A DNA stretch of 64,000 nucleotides from an uncultured Pelagibacteraceae bacterium (lineage in GTDB: Bacteria; Pseudomonadota; Alphaproteobacteria; Pelagibacterales; Pelagibacteraceae): NCBI GenBank assembly GCA_902610755.1, contig CACLWW010000003.1:1-64000 (forward strand), written 5' to 3'. This document shows positions 1-9,241 of this stretch, in pieces (positions within the stretch are counted from its first letter, which is position 1; each line of letters opens with the position of its first letter). Both the position numbers and the translations under genes were made by a program. The notes under the pieces were generated by a model. It was not told the DNA's origin. It was given only the letters and a program-made list of their open reading frames with translations, and made no database searches.

Positions 1-1148
1 TTGATATTTTCTAATGCTTGTGAAATATTGTCTCTCGATGCAGCAAAACTAAACCTAACATAATTTTGGCAAGTTTCGCCAAAGGCAGATCCAGGAACTA
101 TTGCAACTCCCGCTTCATGCATAGCCTTCCTTGCAAATTCAGCACCGTTCATGCCAGTTCCAATTACCTTAGGAAATGCATAAAATGCTCCACCTGGCAA
201 GCTACATTCAACACCTGGTAAATCATTTAACCCTTTATAAATAAGATCTCTCCTTTGAGTGAATTTTTCCATCATTGCATTAATTGAATCATCTGGCCCA
301 TCTAATGCTGCAATTCCTGCAAACTGAGCTGCAGCATTAACACATGAAACGCTATTGATTAATAATTTATTTACATGCTCGATTAGGTGTTGAGGCCAAA
401 AACTCCAACCAAGCCTCCAACCTGTCATTGAATAAGCTTTACTCCATCCCTCTAAAACTATCAGTCTTTCTCTTAATTCTGGATAATGGAAAAAAGATGG
501 CATTTCTTTATTATCAAAAATTTGTCTGCTATAAATTTCGTCACTTAATATTGTTACATGAGGATATTTTTTTAAACCATCAGCTAAGAAATCAATATCT
601 TTTTTTTCAACAAAGCTTCCTGTTGGATTATTTGGATTAATTAAGACTAACAATCTAGTCTTGTCAGTAATTAAAGATAATATTTTATCTGGGTTGAATT
701 TTAAATCTTTATCCTCTGTTAAATCATAAGGTACAGATGTTGAGCCAGTATAATTTATCATCGACTCATATATTGGGAACGCAGGTGTAGGATGTATTAT
801 TTCTGCTCCAGGTTCACCAAAACATTGTATAGCATAGCTCATAGTAGGTTTTCCACCCGGCATTATGAGAATTCTGTTAAAATCAATATCAACATTGTAA
901 CGTCTTTTTATCCATCTAGTGACTGCCTGACGACATTCAGGAATACCATTAGACATTACATAACCATGATGTCCATCATCAAGTGCTTTCTTAGCTGCTT
1001 CAACAACATGTTTTGGAGTTTTAAAATCTGGTTGACCTAGTCCTAAATGGATCATGGGTTTACCTTGGGCCTCTAATTTTTTTGCCTCTGCAAGTACAGT
1101 AAATGCAGACTCAGTTCCTAACCTATCTAAACTTCTAGCTAGTTTCAT
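1..1148 (-). CDS. Pyridoxal-phosphate-dependent aminotransferase (aspartate aminotransferase family), 3' end runs off the window
   Basis: Own reverse-strand translation MKLARSLDRLGTESAFTVLAEAKKLEAQGKPMIHLGLGQPDFKTP...INPNNPTGS...LEGWSKAYSMTGWRLGW...; open to window edge. Confidence 0.9.
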   Translation of the reverse strand, partial: MKLARSLDRLGTESAFTVLAEAKKLEAQGKPMIHLGLGQPDFKTPKHVVEAAKKALDDGHHGYVMSNGIPECRQAVTRWIKRRYNVDIDFNRILIMPGGKPTMSYAIQCFGEPGAEIIHPTPAFPIYESMINYTGSTSVPYDLTEDKDLKFNPDKILSLITDKTRLLVLINPNNPTGSFVEKKDIDFLADGLKKYPHVTILSDEIYSRQIFDNKEMPSFFHYPELRERLIVLEGWSKAYSMTGWRLGWSFWPQHLIEHVNKLLINSVSCVNAAAQFAGIAALDGPDDSINAMMEKFTQRRDLIYKGLNDLPGVECSLPGGAFYAFPKVIGTGMNGAEFARKAMHEAGVAIVPGSAFGETCQNYVRFSFAASRDNISQALENI

Positions 1149-1187
1149 AAAATTATTTTATTAATTAAATTCAAACTATTCAACTCT

Positions 1188-2339
1188 TTATCTTCTGAAT
1201 CTTAAATTGCCTCTATTCAGATCTGAAATTTTTGTACATCCCATTAATTTCATATTTCTTTGTAATTCAGCTTTATATTGTCCTAAAGCCCTTTCAACAC
1301 CTGCTTGACCAGCTGCAGCTAAAGCGTAAAGATATAATCTTCCTCCTGCACAAGCTTTAGCACCAAGAGATAATGCTTTTAACATATGTGTTCCCCTTTG
1401 AAATCCACCCTCGCAGATAACATCTAATTTGTCTCCAACCGCATCCACTATTTCGGCAAGTTGATCAAAAGGAGATCTAGAGCCATCAAGTTGTCTTCCA
1501 CCATGATTTGAAACCATTATTCCTGTGCATCCAATATCAACAGCTTTTTTAGCATCCTCAACACTCATAATACCTTTTAGTGCAAAATGGCCTCCCCATT
1601 GAGAGCAAAGTTTCTCTGCATCTTTCCAATTCATAGATTGGTCTAACATGGTAGAAAAATAATTTCCGATAGAAGAATTGGTACTTGTTCCCTCCTTCAC
1701 AAAATCTTGAAGATGTGGTAGTTCAAATTTACCTTTTGTTAAGTAATTAATTCCCCACATTGGTTTAGTAGCAAAACTAAATAAACTTGATAATGTTAAC
1801 TTAGGAGGCGATGTAAAACCAGTTCTCAAATCTCTTTCACGATTTCCTCCAGTAATAGTATCGACTGTTAATGCCATGACATCAAATTTTGCAGCTTTTG
1901 CTCTTTCCAAACAAGAAGTATTTAATCCTCTATCTTTATGAAAATAAAATTGAAACATCTTAGGAGTATCTATCATTGATGATATTTCCTCTACACTTAC
2001 TGTTGCTAGGGCTGAAACTCCAAACATTGTATTAAATTTTTGGGCTGCTTTTCCAACCGCTCTTTCCCCATCATAGTGAAAAAGTCTTTGAAGCGCTGTG
2101 GGTGAACAGTAAAAAGGTAGATCAAGTTTTTTTCCAAATATAGTTGTTGATAAATCAACATTCTCAACACCTCTTAAAACATTTGGAACTAAATCAACAT
2201 CATCAAATGCACTTGTGTTTCTAGCATAAGTAATTTCATCATCCGCTGCCCCATCAATATAATGAAATATCGGTGATGGAAGTTTTTTCTTAGCTAGTTT
2301 TCTAAAATCTTGAAAATTATGACAATTTGAAAGTCTCAT
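1188..2339 (-). CDS. FMN-dependent alpha-hydroxy-acid oxidase / L-lactate dehydrogenase-like
   Basis: ORF; VSNHGGRQLDGSRSPFDQLAEIVDAV and FQRGTHMLKALSLGAKACAGGR motifs. Confidence 0.9.
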   Translation of the reverse strand: MRLSNCHNFQDFRKLAKKKLPSPIFHYIDGAADDEITYARNTSAFDDVDLVPNVLRGVENVDLSTTIFGKKLDLPFYCSPTALQRLFHYDGERAVGKAAQKFNTMFGVSALATVSVEEISSMIDTPKMFQFYFHKDRGLNTSCLERAKAAKFDVMALTVDTITGGNRERDLRTGFTSPPKLTLSSLFSFATKPMWGINYLTKGKFELPHLQDFVKEGTSTNSSIGNYFSTMLDQSMNWKDAEKLCSQWGGHFALKGIMSVEDAKKAVDIGCTGIMVSNHGGRQLDGSRSPFDQLAEIVDAVGDKLDVICEGGFQRGTHMLKALSLGAKACAGGRLYLYALAAAGQAGVERALGQYKAELQRNMKLMGCTKISDLNRGNLRFRR

Positions 2340-2348
2340 GGATACAGT

Positions 2349-2867
2349 TTAGAAACTTTTCATAAAATTGAACATATAACTATTTGCCCCAGGATTTTTA
2401 TCACCTAAACCCGCATTAGATACATGATTATACGAGTAACCTAATTTAGAACCGGGTAAAAGCTCAAAAGATAATTGCACTTCAGTCTTAAATTCTAATG
2501 GAGAACCTAAATCTTTTCCATCCCCTGTAGTATAATAACCTGGTGAGAAGCTCGGAGTTAAATTCAATTTACCTATTTCATACTCTGCTTGGACTCCTGT
2601 ATAAAGATAAGTTGCGGAGTCTGCAGTCATCATAAATCCAGTGATTGGGCTAATCTTTCCTAAAAAAGTATCCTTGAATAAATCCTTATTGGAATGTTGA
2701 ATACCAAATAGTTCAGAATTTTTTCCTTCGTGACTGTAATCAAAAACCCCCGAGAAAAAATTAAATTGATGACTATCAGAAGGTTTTAATTCTTCAGCAT
2801 TAACATTCTTTGTTAGCACAACAAGCATTAAAATAACCATTAAATTTTTTATAATATTAGTTTTCAT
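2349..2867 (-). CDS. Acyloxyacyl hydrolase / PagL-like lipid A 3-O-deacylase, outer membrane
   Basis: Signal-peptide-like N-terminus; C-terminal YNHVSNAGLGDKNPGANSY resembles the PagL His/Ser active-site region. Confidence 0.7.
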   Translation of the reverse strand: MKTNIIKNLMVILMLVVLTKNVNAEELKPSDSHQFNFFSGVFDYSHEGKNSELFGIQHSNKDLFKDTFLGKISPITGFMMTADSATYLYTGVQAEYEIGKLNLTPSFSPGYYTTGDGKDLGSPLEFKTEVQLSFELLPGSKLGYSYNHVSNAGLGDKNPGANSYMFNFMKSF

Positions 2868-3270
2868 AGTCTTTTTTAAAAATTCTATTTGCTATTATGG
2901 CACCTCCAATTAAAAATAACAATAAGGGCAAAGTCCATAATAAGAGGGTATTTTTTGATATACCTGGGTCATATACTATCCATTGACCATATTTTTCAAT
3001 AAGAGATGAAAATATTTCATCATTGGTTTTCCCGTTCTCTAATTCGCCTTTTATATATTTTTTCATACTTTCAGCAAAATCTGAGTTAGACTCGTGAATT
3101 GTTTGACCCTGGCAAATTAAACATCTCAGATTTTTAGTAATGTTAATAGTTTGCTCTTCAGAAAAAGTTGATGCCATAGCGATATTTTTTAAATTAAAAG
3201 AAATTAAAATAAAAATTATTAAAATTTTAATTGTTAGAAATATTTTTGATTTCATAAACATCCTCGTCAT
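2857..3270 (-). CDS. ccmH: Cytochrome c-type biogenesis protein CcmH
   Basis: LRCLICQGQTIHESNSDFA motif, C-terminal TM; in ccm cluster. Confidence 0.93.
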   Translation of the reverse strand: MTRMFMKSKIFLTIKILIIFILISFNLKNIAMASTFSEEQTINITKNLRCLICQGQTIHESNSDFAESMKKYIKGELENGKTNDEIFSSLIEKYGQWIVYDPGISKNTLLLWTLPLLLFLIGGAIIANRIFKKDYEN

Positions 3271-3769
3271 TTAATGGTCCTATATATTTTTTCAACACTT
3301 CATTTTCCTCATTAATTAAAAATGTTTCTGGAACTCCGTAAGCACCAAAATTAATTGATATCGTTCCCTGTTTATCAATAAAGATTTGGTCAAATGGATT
3401 TCCATATAATTTTAAAAAGTTTAATGCATTTTTCTTATTATCTTTATAATTTATTCCAATCATCATAACAGGAGTATTTTTTTTCAGTTCTAAAAGATAT
3501 TCACTTTCATCCTTACAAGGTTCACACCACGAAGACCAAATATTTATCAAATAAAAATTTTTTCCTGTAAGCACTTCGTTAAAATTTATTTGCTTTTCTT
3601 CAATTAATCCTACAACTTCAAAATCAGTAAATATTTGATTTTCACTCATTTTCGGGGAATAAATTTTTTCTTTTTGAAGTGCAAATTTAAAAACAAAAAA
3701 TAATATTATTAAAAGAATTAATATGATTAAACTAAATATTGACTTCTTTATTTTTTCTAAAAATTGCAA
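3227..3769 (-). CDS. ccmG: Thiol:disulfide interchange protein CcmG/DsbE
   Basis: Thioredoxin-like WSSWCEPCKDE, GVPETFLI; between ccmF and ccmH. Confidence 0.92.
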   Translation of the reverse strand: MQFLEKIKKSIFSLIILILLIILFFVFKFALQKEKIYSPKMSENQIFTDFEVVGLIEEKQINFNEVLTGKNFYLINIWSSWCEPCKDESEYLLELKKNTPVMMIGINYKDNKKNALNFLKLYGNPFDQIFIDKQGTISINFGAYGVPETFLINEENEVLKKYIGPLNDEDVYEIKNISNN

Positions 3770-5618
3770 ACATCCCTCCTAGCATAATTATTAAAGTTGA
3801 AATCCAGATCCAAATCATAAAAGGCTTATGTTGATACCTTACGTTAAAAAAATTTTGATCTTTAATTATGTTAATTGTAATAAATCGGTCTTTAAATAAT
3901 GTTGTTTTTATTGATGCTTCGCTAGTAGCCATTTCTGGTTCATTATAAATTCTAATTTCAGGTTGAAGATTAATAATTGTATTTTTGGCATCAAGTATTT
4001 CAAAAAAACCAACAATAGACTCATAATTTTTTTCTTTTTCTATTGCGATTTTTTTAAAAATTATCTTTTCATTTTTTAGAGTAAAACTCTCACCAACTTG
4101 AATATTTTTAACTATCTCTCTTGATGAAAAACTATTTAATAATATTGATATTAAAAGTAATGAAAATCCAGTATGTGAAAATATTTGTGCAAAGTTTTTT
4201 GTTTTGTATCTAAATTGGTCTAAGCTTTTGAGAAGCAAATAAAAAAACCCGATAAACAACAAAAGAATAAATATATTTTTTTCTCCGATAAAATAAACAG
4301 TAAAGAAAGATAAAACCATTGTAAATACGATTACAAAAAAACTTTTAGCTCCAAACTTAAAGTTTGTTTTAATCCATTTCATGCTAGGGCCAATAGACAT
4401 AAAAAGAACGAATGGAATCAGGAAAGGTAAAATAAGTTTATTATAAAATGGTGGCCCTACCGAAATTTGCTCGTCTAATATTACATCAAGAAATATCGGG
4501 TAAATCGTACCAATTAAAACAACACTTAAGAAATATAGTATAAACCAATTATTAATTAAAACTGCAGTTTCTTTACTTAATGTAAAAATTTCACTTTTTT
4601 GAGTAAAGTTTTTATTTTCATAAATTATAAATATTACAAAAGATAATAAAACTAAGACTAATAAAAATGTTAATATATAAATTCCTCTAGATGGGTCATT
4701 CGCGAAAGTATGAACTGAATTTAAAATTCCGGATCTTACTAAGAAAGTTCCAACCATACTCAGTGCAAAGGTGATTATACATAAAACAATTGTCCATTTT
4801 TTAAAAAGCTCTCTTTTTTCTAAAGTTACAATACAGTGAAGTAATGCAGTTAAACTTAACCATGGCATTAAAGATACATTTTCAACTGGGTCCCAAAACC
4901 AAAAGCCACCCCATCCAAGTTCATAATATGCCCAAATCGAACCTAATAGAATTCCGCCTGTTAGAAAAATCCAAGAAAATAAAATCCAAAATTTTATATT
5001 TTTAGCCCAGTTTTTGTTCACATAATTTGAAATCATAGAAGCTAATGCAGCAGAAAAAATTATCGATGTTCCAACATAACCTAAATATAAAATTGGAGGG
5101 TGAATACCTAATGCAGGATCTTGTAAAATTGGATTAAGTCCGAGTCCTTCTTTTTGAACTGGAAAAATTTCATTAAAAGGATTTGATGTTTTTAAAACAA
5201 AGACGAAAAAACCAATTACAATAATTTGATGAAATAATGTGGTTAATAATCTGTAATTGTTTGGTTCATTTCTAGATTTAAAAATAAATCCTAACAATAC
5301 TCCAGTTAGAACCAATAACCATAAAAGTAAACTACCTTCATGATTTCCCCAGGTACCTGTAATTTTATAAAACAGAGGTTTTGTTGTATGAGAGTTGTTA
5401 TAGACTGTCTCGTTGCTAAAATCTGAAATTATAAAAGAATAAATTAAAGAAATAAAAGAGATGAAAACAAAAAAAAACTGAAAACCAATTAAACCGGTTG
5501 TTTTATCAGAAATAACTAGGTTGTTTTTTTTTAATTGAATTGAGGAATTAAAAAAAATAAATATTGATGTCAACAAACCAAAAATTAATGAATAGTATCC
5601 TAATTGCGAAATAATCAA
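3732..5618 (-). CDS. ccmF: Cytochrome c-type biogenesis protein CcmF
   Basis: WGGFWFWDPVENVSLMPWL, GTWGNHEGSLLLW motifs. Confidence 0.96.
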   Translation of the reverse strand: MIISQLGYYSLIFGLLTSIFIFFNSSIQLKKNNLVISDKTTGLIGFQFFFVFISFISLIYSFIISDFSNETVYNNSHTTKPLFYKITGTWGNHEGSLLLWLLVLTGVLLGFIFKSRNEPNNYRLLTTLFHQIIVIGFFVFVLKTSNPFNEIFPVQKEGLGLNPILQDPALGIHPPILYLGYVGTSIIFSAALASMISNYVNKNWAKNIKFWILFSWIFLTGGILLGSIWAYYELGWGGFWFWDPVENVSLMPWLSLTALLHCIVTLEKRELFKKWTIVLCIITFALSMVGTFLVRSGILNSVHTFANDPSRGIYILTFLLVLVLLSFVIFIIYENKNFTQKSEIFTLSKETAVLINNWFILYFLSVVLIGTIYPIFLDVILDEQISVGPPFYNKLILPFLIPFVLFMSIGPSMKWIKTNFKFGAKSFFVIVFTMVLSFFTVYFIGEKNIFILLLFIGFFYLLLKSLDQFRYKTKNFAQIFSHTGFSLLLISILLNSFSSREIVKNIQVGESFTLKNEKIIFKKIAIEKEKNYESIVGFFEILDAKNTIINLQPEIRIYNEPEMATSEASIKTTLFKDRFITINIIKDQNFFNVRYQHKPFMIWIWISTLIIMLGGMFAIFRKNKEVNI

Positions 5619-5619
5619 T

Positions 5620-6036
5620 TTATTCTCCTAAAGATTTTTTAACTTCTGGTGGCATATAATTTTCATCATGCTTAGCTAAAATTTTATCCGCAACCAGAAA
5701 TTTTTTATCATTTAGAAATCCTTCTGCTACAACTCCCTTTTCTTCTTCAAATAAATTTGGAACTGTTCCAGAAAAAGTTACATATAACTCATTTTTAAAA
5801 TCAGTAATTATGAAGTTGATTTTGTTATTGTTCATCATCACTGAGTCTTTTTTTACCATACCTCCAACTCTAATTTTTTTGTTCGAAATTTCTGACAAAA
5901 GATTAATTTCGCTTGGAGATTTAAAATATACGACATTATCTTTTAAAACTTTAAGAACTGTAAAGGTTGTAAGTGCTATTAATGTTAAAAATACGACAAT
6001 AAATACAAATCTTAACTTAACTTTTTTGCTGTACAT
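5620..6036 (-). CDS. ccmE: Cytochrome c maturation heme chaperone CcmE
   Basis: [11 protein letters not shown]..., [12 protein letters not shown] heme-binding His region. Confidence 0.94.
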   Translation of the reverse strand: MYSKKVKLRFVFIVVFLTLIALTTFTVLKVLKDNVVYFKSPSEINLLSEISNKKIRVGGMVKKDSVMMNNNKINFIITDFKNELYVTFSGTVPNLFEEEKGVVAEGFLNDKKFLVADKILAKHDENYMPPEVKKSLGE

Positions 6037-6045
6037 TAATTATAA

Positions 6046-6276
6046 TTAGATTTTTTGTGCAGCGTTATTTGAAACTAATACCTGGTTAGTTCTCTGTTTG
6101 TAGGCCTCTTTGTATTTAATTTTTTCTAAATAATTAAATTTTAATTCAAATTTTTTATTTTCTTTTACTAATTGTCGATTGATTATTATATATAGTGTAA
6201 AAAAATTAATTAGCGTAAATGCAAACGCCAACCATACAAACAATCCATAACCATTCATTAATAATAATTCTATCAC
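6046..6276 (-). CDS. ccmD: Heme exporter protein CcmD-like
   Basis: Small single-TM protein between ccmC and ccmE. Confidence 0.7.
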   Translation of the reverse strand: MIELLLMNGYGLFVWLAFAFTLINFFTLYIIINRQLVKENKKFELKFNYLEKIKYKEAYKQRTNQVLVSNNAAQKI

Positions 6277-6980
6277 AATCTATCTAATCCTTTAGTCTTA
6301 ATCTTTATCAATTCTATATTATATTTCATTAAAAAAATTAATACTGAGAATAGAGCAAATGCCGCAGTCATAAGCAATAATGGTGTCAACATCGAGGAAT
6401 GAATTGTAGTTTCAGAAAGAATTTTGACTGAAGACGGTTGGTGAAGACTCGCCCACCAATCTACAGAAAATTTAATTATAGGCACATTTACAAAACCAGT
6501 AATGGCCACTAAACTCGAAATTTTTGTAGCTTTATCATTTTCAAATAATCTCCACGATGCAATATAAAGAATATAAAACAAAAACAGCACTAACATTGAA
6601 GTAATTCTAGGATCCCAAGCCCACCATGTTCCCCATGTCGGTTTACCCCAAATAGAACCTGTGACTAAAGCAATGAGGTTAAAAACTAAACCTGATGGTG
6701 CAAAACTTTTTGCAATGATTACAAAATTTTTATTTTTAAAAATGAAAATACCTAATGATAGTAAAGCTATGAACGAAAATATTCCTAAAGAAATCCAAGC
6801 TGCTGGTACATGAACGTACATAATTCTCACTGCATCGCTTTGAAGATAATCCTCTGGAGATAAAAATAAAGCCTCTAAAAGACCCAGGGTAAGAAAAATA
6901 ACGAATAGTGAGAATACAATTATTCTCGTCGATTTCGAAAGTGAAATTATTTTTAATATTTCAAAAATTTTGTTCAGCAT
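6273..6980 (-). CDS. ccmC: Heme exporter protein CcmC
   Basis: MYVHVPAAWISLGIF, WGTWWAWDPRITSMLVLF. Confidence 0.95.
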   Translation of the reverse strand: MLNKIFEILKIISLSKSTRIIVFSLFVIFLTLGLLEALFLSPEDYLQSDAVRIMYVHVPAAWISLGIFSFIALLSLGIFIFKNKNFVIIAKSFAPSGLVFNLIALVTGSIWGKPTWGTWWAWDPRITSMLVLFLFYILYIASWRLFENDKATKISSLVAITGFVNVPIIKFSVDWWASLHQPSSVKILSETTIHSSMLTPLLLMTAAFALFSVLIFLMKYNIELIKIKTKGLDRL

Positions 6981-7017
6981 TTTGTAATTAAAAATATTTT
7001 ATTATAAAGAAATTAAC

Positions 7018-7072
7018 TGATCAAGAACGTTGAGGGAGATAATGTTGGGAAATATTTAACATCCTTGATCAG
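7018..7072. other. Hairpin/structured intergenic element, candidate ncRNA core
   Basis: CTGATCAAG...CTTGATCAG perfect 9-bp arms enclosing a further ATGTT/AACAT pairing, in a 161-bp gap in an otherwise tightly packed genome. Confidence 0.4.
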
Positions 7073-7141
7073 TAATTAAAATATAGACCAAAGGTATGTC
7101 TAAGATTTGAGAGAATTGTGTTTAAATGATGACCCTGCTAA

Positions 7142-7462
7142 TTAATTTGATTGTTTGAAGTATGAAGAGCCTTTTTTTCCAGAAAATATCTCATTAATTA
7201 ATGGATGTTTAATTGGTTCTTTTGAATCGTCTTTAAGAAGATTTTGTTCAGAGACATATGCTTCGTAAGTAACATCCTCATTTTCAGCTAACAGGTGATA
7301 AAATGGTTGGTCTTTTCTAGGTCTTACATTTTTGGGTATAGACTCATACCATTCTTCAGAATTATTAAACTCAAAGTCTACATCGTAAATTACACCTCTG
7401 AAATCAAAGTGCTTGTGCTTTACAACGTCACCGATTGAAAATTTTGCTTTTTGAACGCTCAC
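7142..7462 (-). CDS. hspQ: Heat shock protein HspQ
   Basis: KFSIGDVVKHKHFDFRGVIYDVD...PRKDQPFYHLLAE; GTG start. Confidence 0.9.
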   Translation of the reverse strand: MSVQKAKFSIGDVVKHKHFDFRGVIYDVDFEFNNSEEWYESIPKNVRPRKDQPFYHLLAENEDVTYEAYVSEQNLLKDDSKEPIKHPLINEIFSGKKGSSYFKQSN

Positions 7463-7540
7463 ATCAAATAATATGGGTATTTGAAATAAAAAATCAATAA
7501 AAAAATTATTAAAAGTTTATAAATCTGATAATATTAAGTT

Positions 7541-8092
7541 GTGAATAAGTCGCTAATAAAATTTTTAACAGACTTTGGTCCATTAGTAATTTTCTTTTAC
7601 TTTTACTATAATTCTGGAAAAGATCTTCAAGTAGCTATACCACCTCTTATAGTTGCGACAATAATTTCTATTTTGGTTGTTTGGTTTTTTGAAAATAAAA
7701 TTCCTATGGTGCCCCTCGCGGGAGGTATTCTTATAAGTCTCTTTGGAGGACTAACTATCTACTTTAACAACCCAATTTTCATTTATATGAAACCAACGAT
7801 TATTAATATTTTGTTTGGTTTAACACTTTTCTTTGGAAAATATTTTACCAAGGAGCCTCTTTTAAAATTAATTTTAGGAAAATCACTACCTATAAATGAT
7901 GAAGGATGGAGTATTTTAAATTTTAGATGGATATGGTTTTTCTTTGGCTTGGCAATTTTAAACGAACTTATATGGCGAACACAAACTGAGGAATTTTGGG
8001 TGAATTTTAAAGTATGGGGTATGCTACCAATTACTTTTATTTTTACAGCTTTTCAAATTCCATTAATTAAAAAGTATTCACAAAATGAATAG
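7541..8092 (+). CDS. Septation protein A / YciB-like inner membrane protein
   Basis: LTDFGPLVIFFYFYY...NDEGWSILNFRWIWFFFGLAILNE; GTG start region. Confidence 0.85.
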   Translation: MNKSLIKFLTDFGPLVIFFYFYYNSGKDLQVAIPPLIVATIISILVVWFFENKIPMVPLAGGILISLFGGLTIYFNNPIFIYMKPTIINILFGLTLFFGKYFTKEPLLKLILGKSLPINDEGWSILNFRWIWFFFGLAILNELIWRTQTEEFWVNFKVWGMLPITFIFTAFQIPLIKKYSQNE

Positions 8093-8423
8093 AAATTTAA
8101 AATTAGTAATTAACAACTCGATTAAAAAATATGAAGAAAAATTTTTTTTTGAAAAAAGTGAGCTTAAGATAATTTTAAACTTATACGCAAAAATGGTTTC
8201 AAACGGATCTTGGAAAGATTATGGTCTTAACATCTCAAACAAACAAGTGAGTTTTAGTGTTTTTAAAAATGCTGCTGAAAACGCAATTTATAATATTTGT
8301 AAAAATTTCAAACCAAATAGCAAAAATTTAAAGTACTGTATTACTGATAGCAGGGGTCGTATATTAAAAAATTCACACGATCTTGAAAATTTGATTAATA
8401 AAATAAATTGGAAAAAACTTTAA
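8085..8423 (+). CDS. DUF2794-like conserved protein
   Basis: ELKIILNLYAKMVSNGSWKDYGL...VSFSVFKNA resembles DUF2794. Confidence 0.7.
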   Translation: MNRNLKLVINNSIKKYEEKFFFEKSELKIILNLYAKMVSNGSWKDYGLNISNKQVSFSVFKNAAENAIYNICKNFKPNSKNLKYCITDSRGRILKNSHDLENLINKINWKKL

Positions 8424-9176
8424 TTATCTTCTTTGACCAAAAAGTCTTAGAAGCATGATGAATAGATTTATAAAGTCTAAGTAAAGTGTTAATGCACCCA
8501 TTATAGCTTTTTTACCAGATATCTCGACAGTATCTGAAGCTGAATACATATTTTTAATTTTTTGTGTGTCATATGCAGTCAGACCGACAAAAATTAAAAC
8601 ACCTAATATTGAAATTACAAAATACATCATTGCAGATTTTAAAAAAATATTTACTAGTGAAGCAATTATAATTCCTATCAATCCCATCATTAAAAATGAA
8701 CCAAACTTAGTTAAGTCTCTTTTAGTTGTGTAACCGTAAATACTCATAGCTCCAAAAGTTGCTGATGTAATAAAAAATACTCTCGCAACACTTACTCCTG
8801 TGTAAACTAAAAGTATCCATGATAATGATAATCCCATCAAAGAAGCAAATATCCAGAAAACAGTTTGTGCTTTAGCTGCTGACATTTTGTTAATGCCAAA
8901 ACTCATGTAAAAAACTATTGCTAAAGGTGCTAACATAATTACCCATTTTAAACCTGAAAAGAAAATTGCATTACCGAAACTTGTAAATGAAGCAATCGTT
9001 CCTGCAGAATCTGTGACTACAGACATTTTAAATGAAATTAATGAAATTATTCCAGTTAAAAGCACTCCAGTCGCCATGTAGTTATACACTTTCAACATAT
9101 AAGCTCTTAAACCGGCATCCCAAACTGCACTTTTTGCAGATGTTGCTTGGAAGATGTTTTGTCTGTTAAAATCCAT
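8424..9176 (-). CDS. Bax inhibitor-1/YccA family membrane protein
   Basis: Seven-TM pattern; YDTQKIKNMY, GALTLYLDFINLFIMLLRLFG. Confidence 0.92.
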   Translation of the reverse strand: MDFNRQNIFQATSAKSAVWDAGLRAYMLKVYNYMATGVLLTGIISLISFKMSVVTDSAGTIASFTSFGNAIFFSGLKWVIMLAPLAIVFYMSFGINKMSAAKAQTVFWIFASLMGLSLSWILLVYTGVSVARVFFITSATFGAMSIYGYTTKRDLTKFGSFLMMGLIGIIIASLVNIFLKSAMMYFVISILGVLIFVGLTAYDTQKIKNMYSASDTVEISGKKAIMGALTLYLDFINLFIMLLRLFGQRR

Positions 9177-9241
9177 GATTTGAATATATTAATTTTAAAA
9201 AAATTTTCAATGGTCTAAAGGTATCAAAATATAATATTTTT

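Noticed and set aside
428-1040. Plus-strand ORFs 428-640 and 792-1040
   Set aside because: They lie inside the minus-strand aminotransferase reading frame, which continues to the window edge with clear family motifs; antisense shadows.
3227-3769. Long overlaps among ccmF, ccmG and ccmH as possible misassembly
   Set aside because: Each protein keeps full family motifs; overlaps of tens of bases are expected in a compact genome, and later start codons would shorten the ccmH overlap.
7018-7072. SRP 4.5S RNA or tRNA at the 7 kb hairpin
   Set aside because: No SRP core motif and no tRNA cloverleaf on either strand; kept only as an unassigned structured element.
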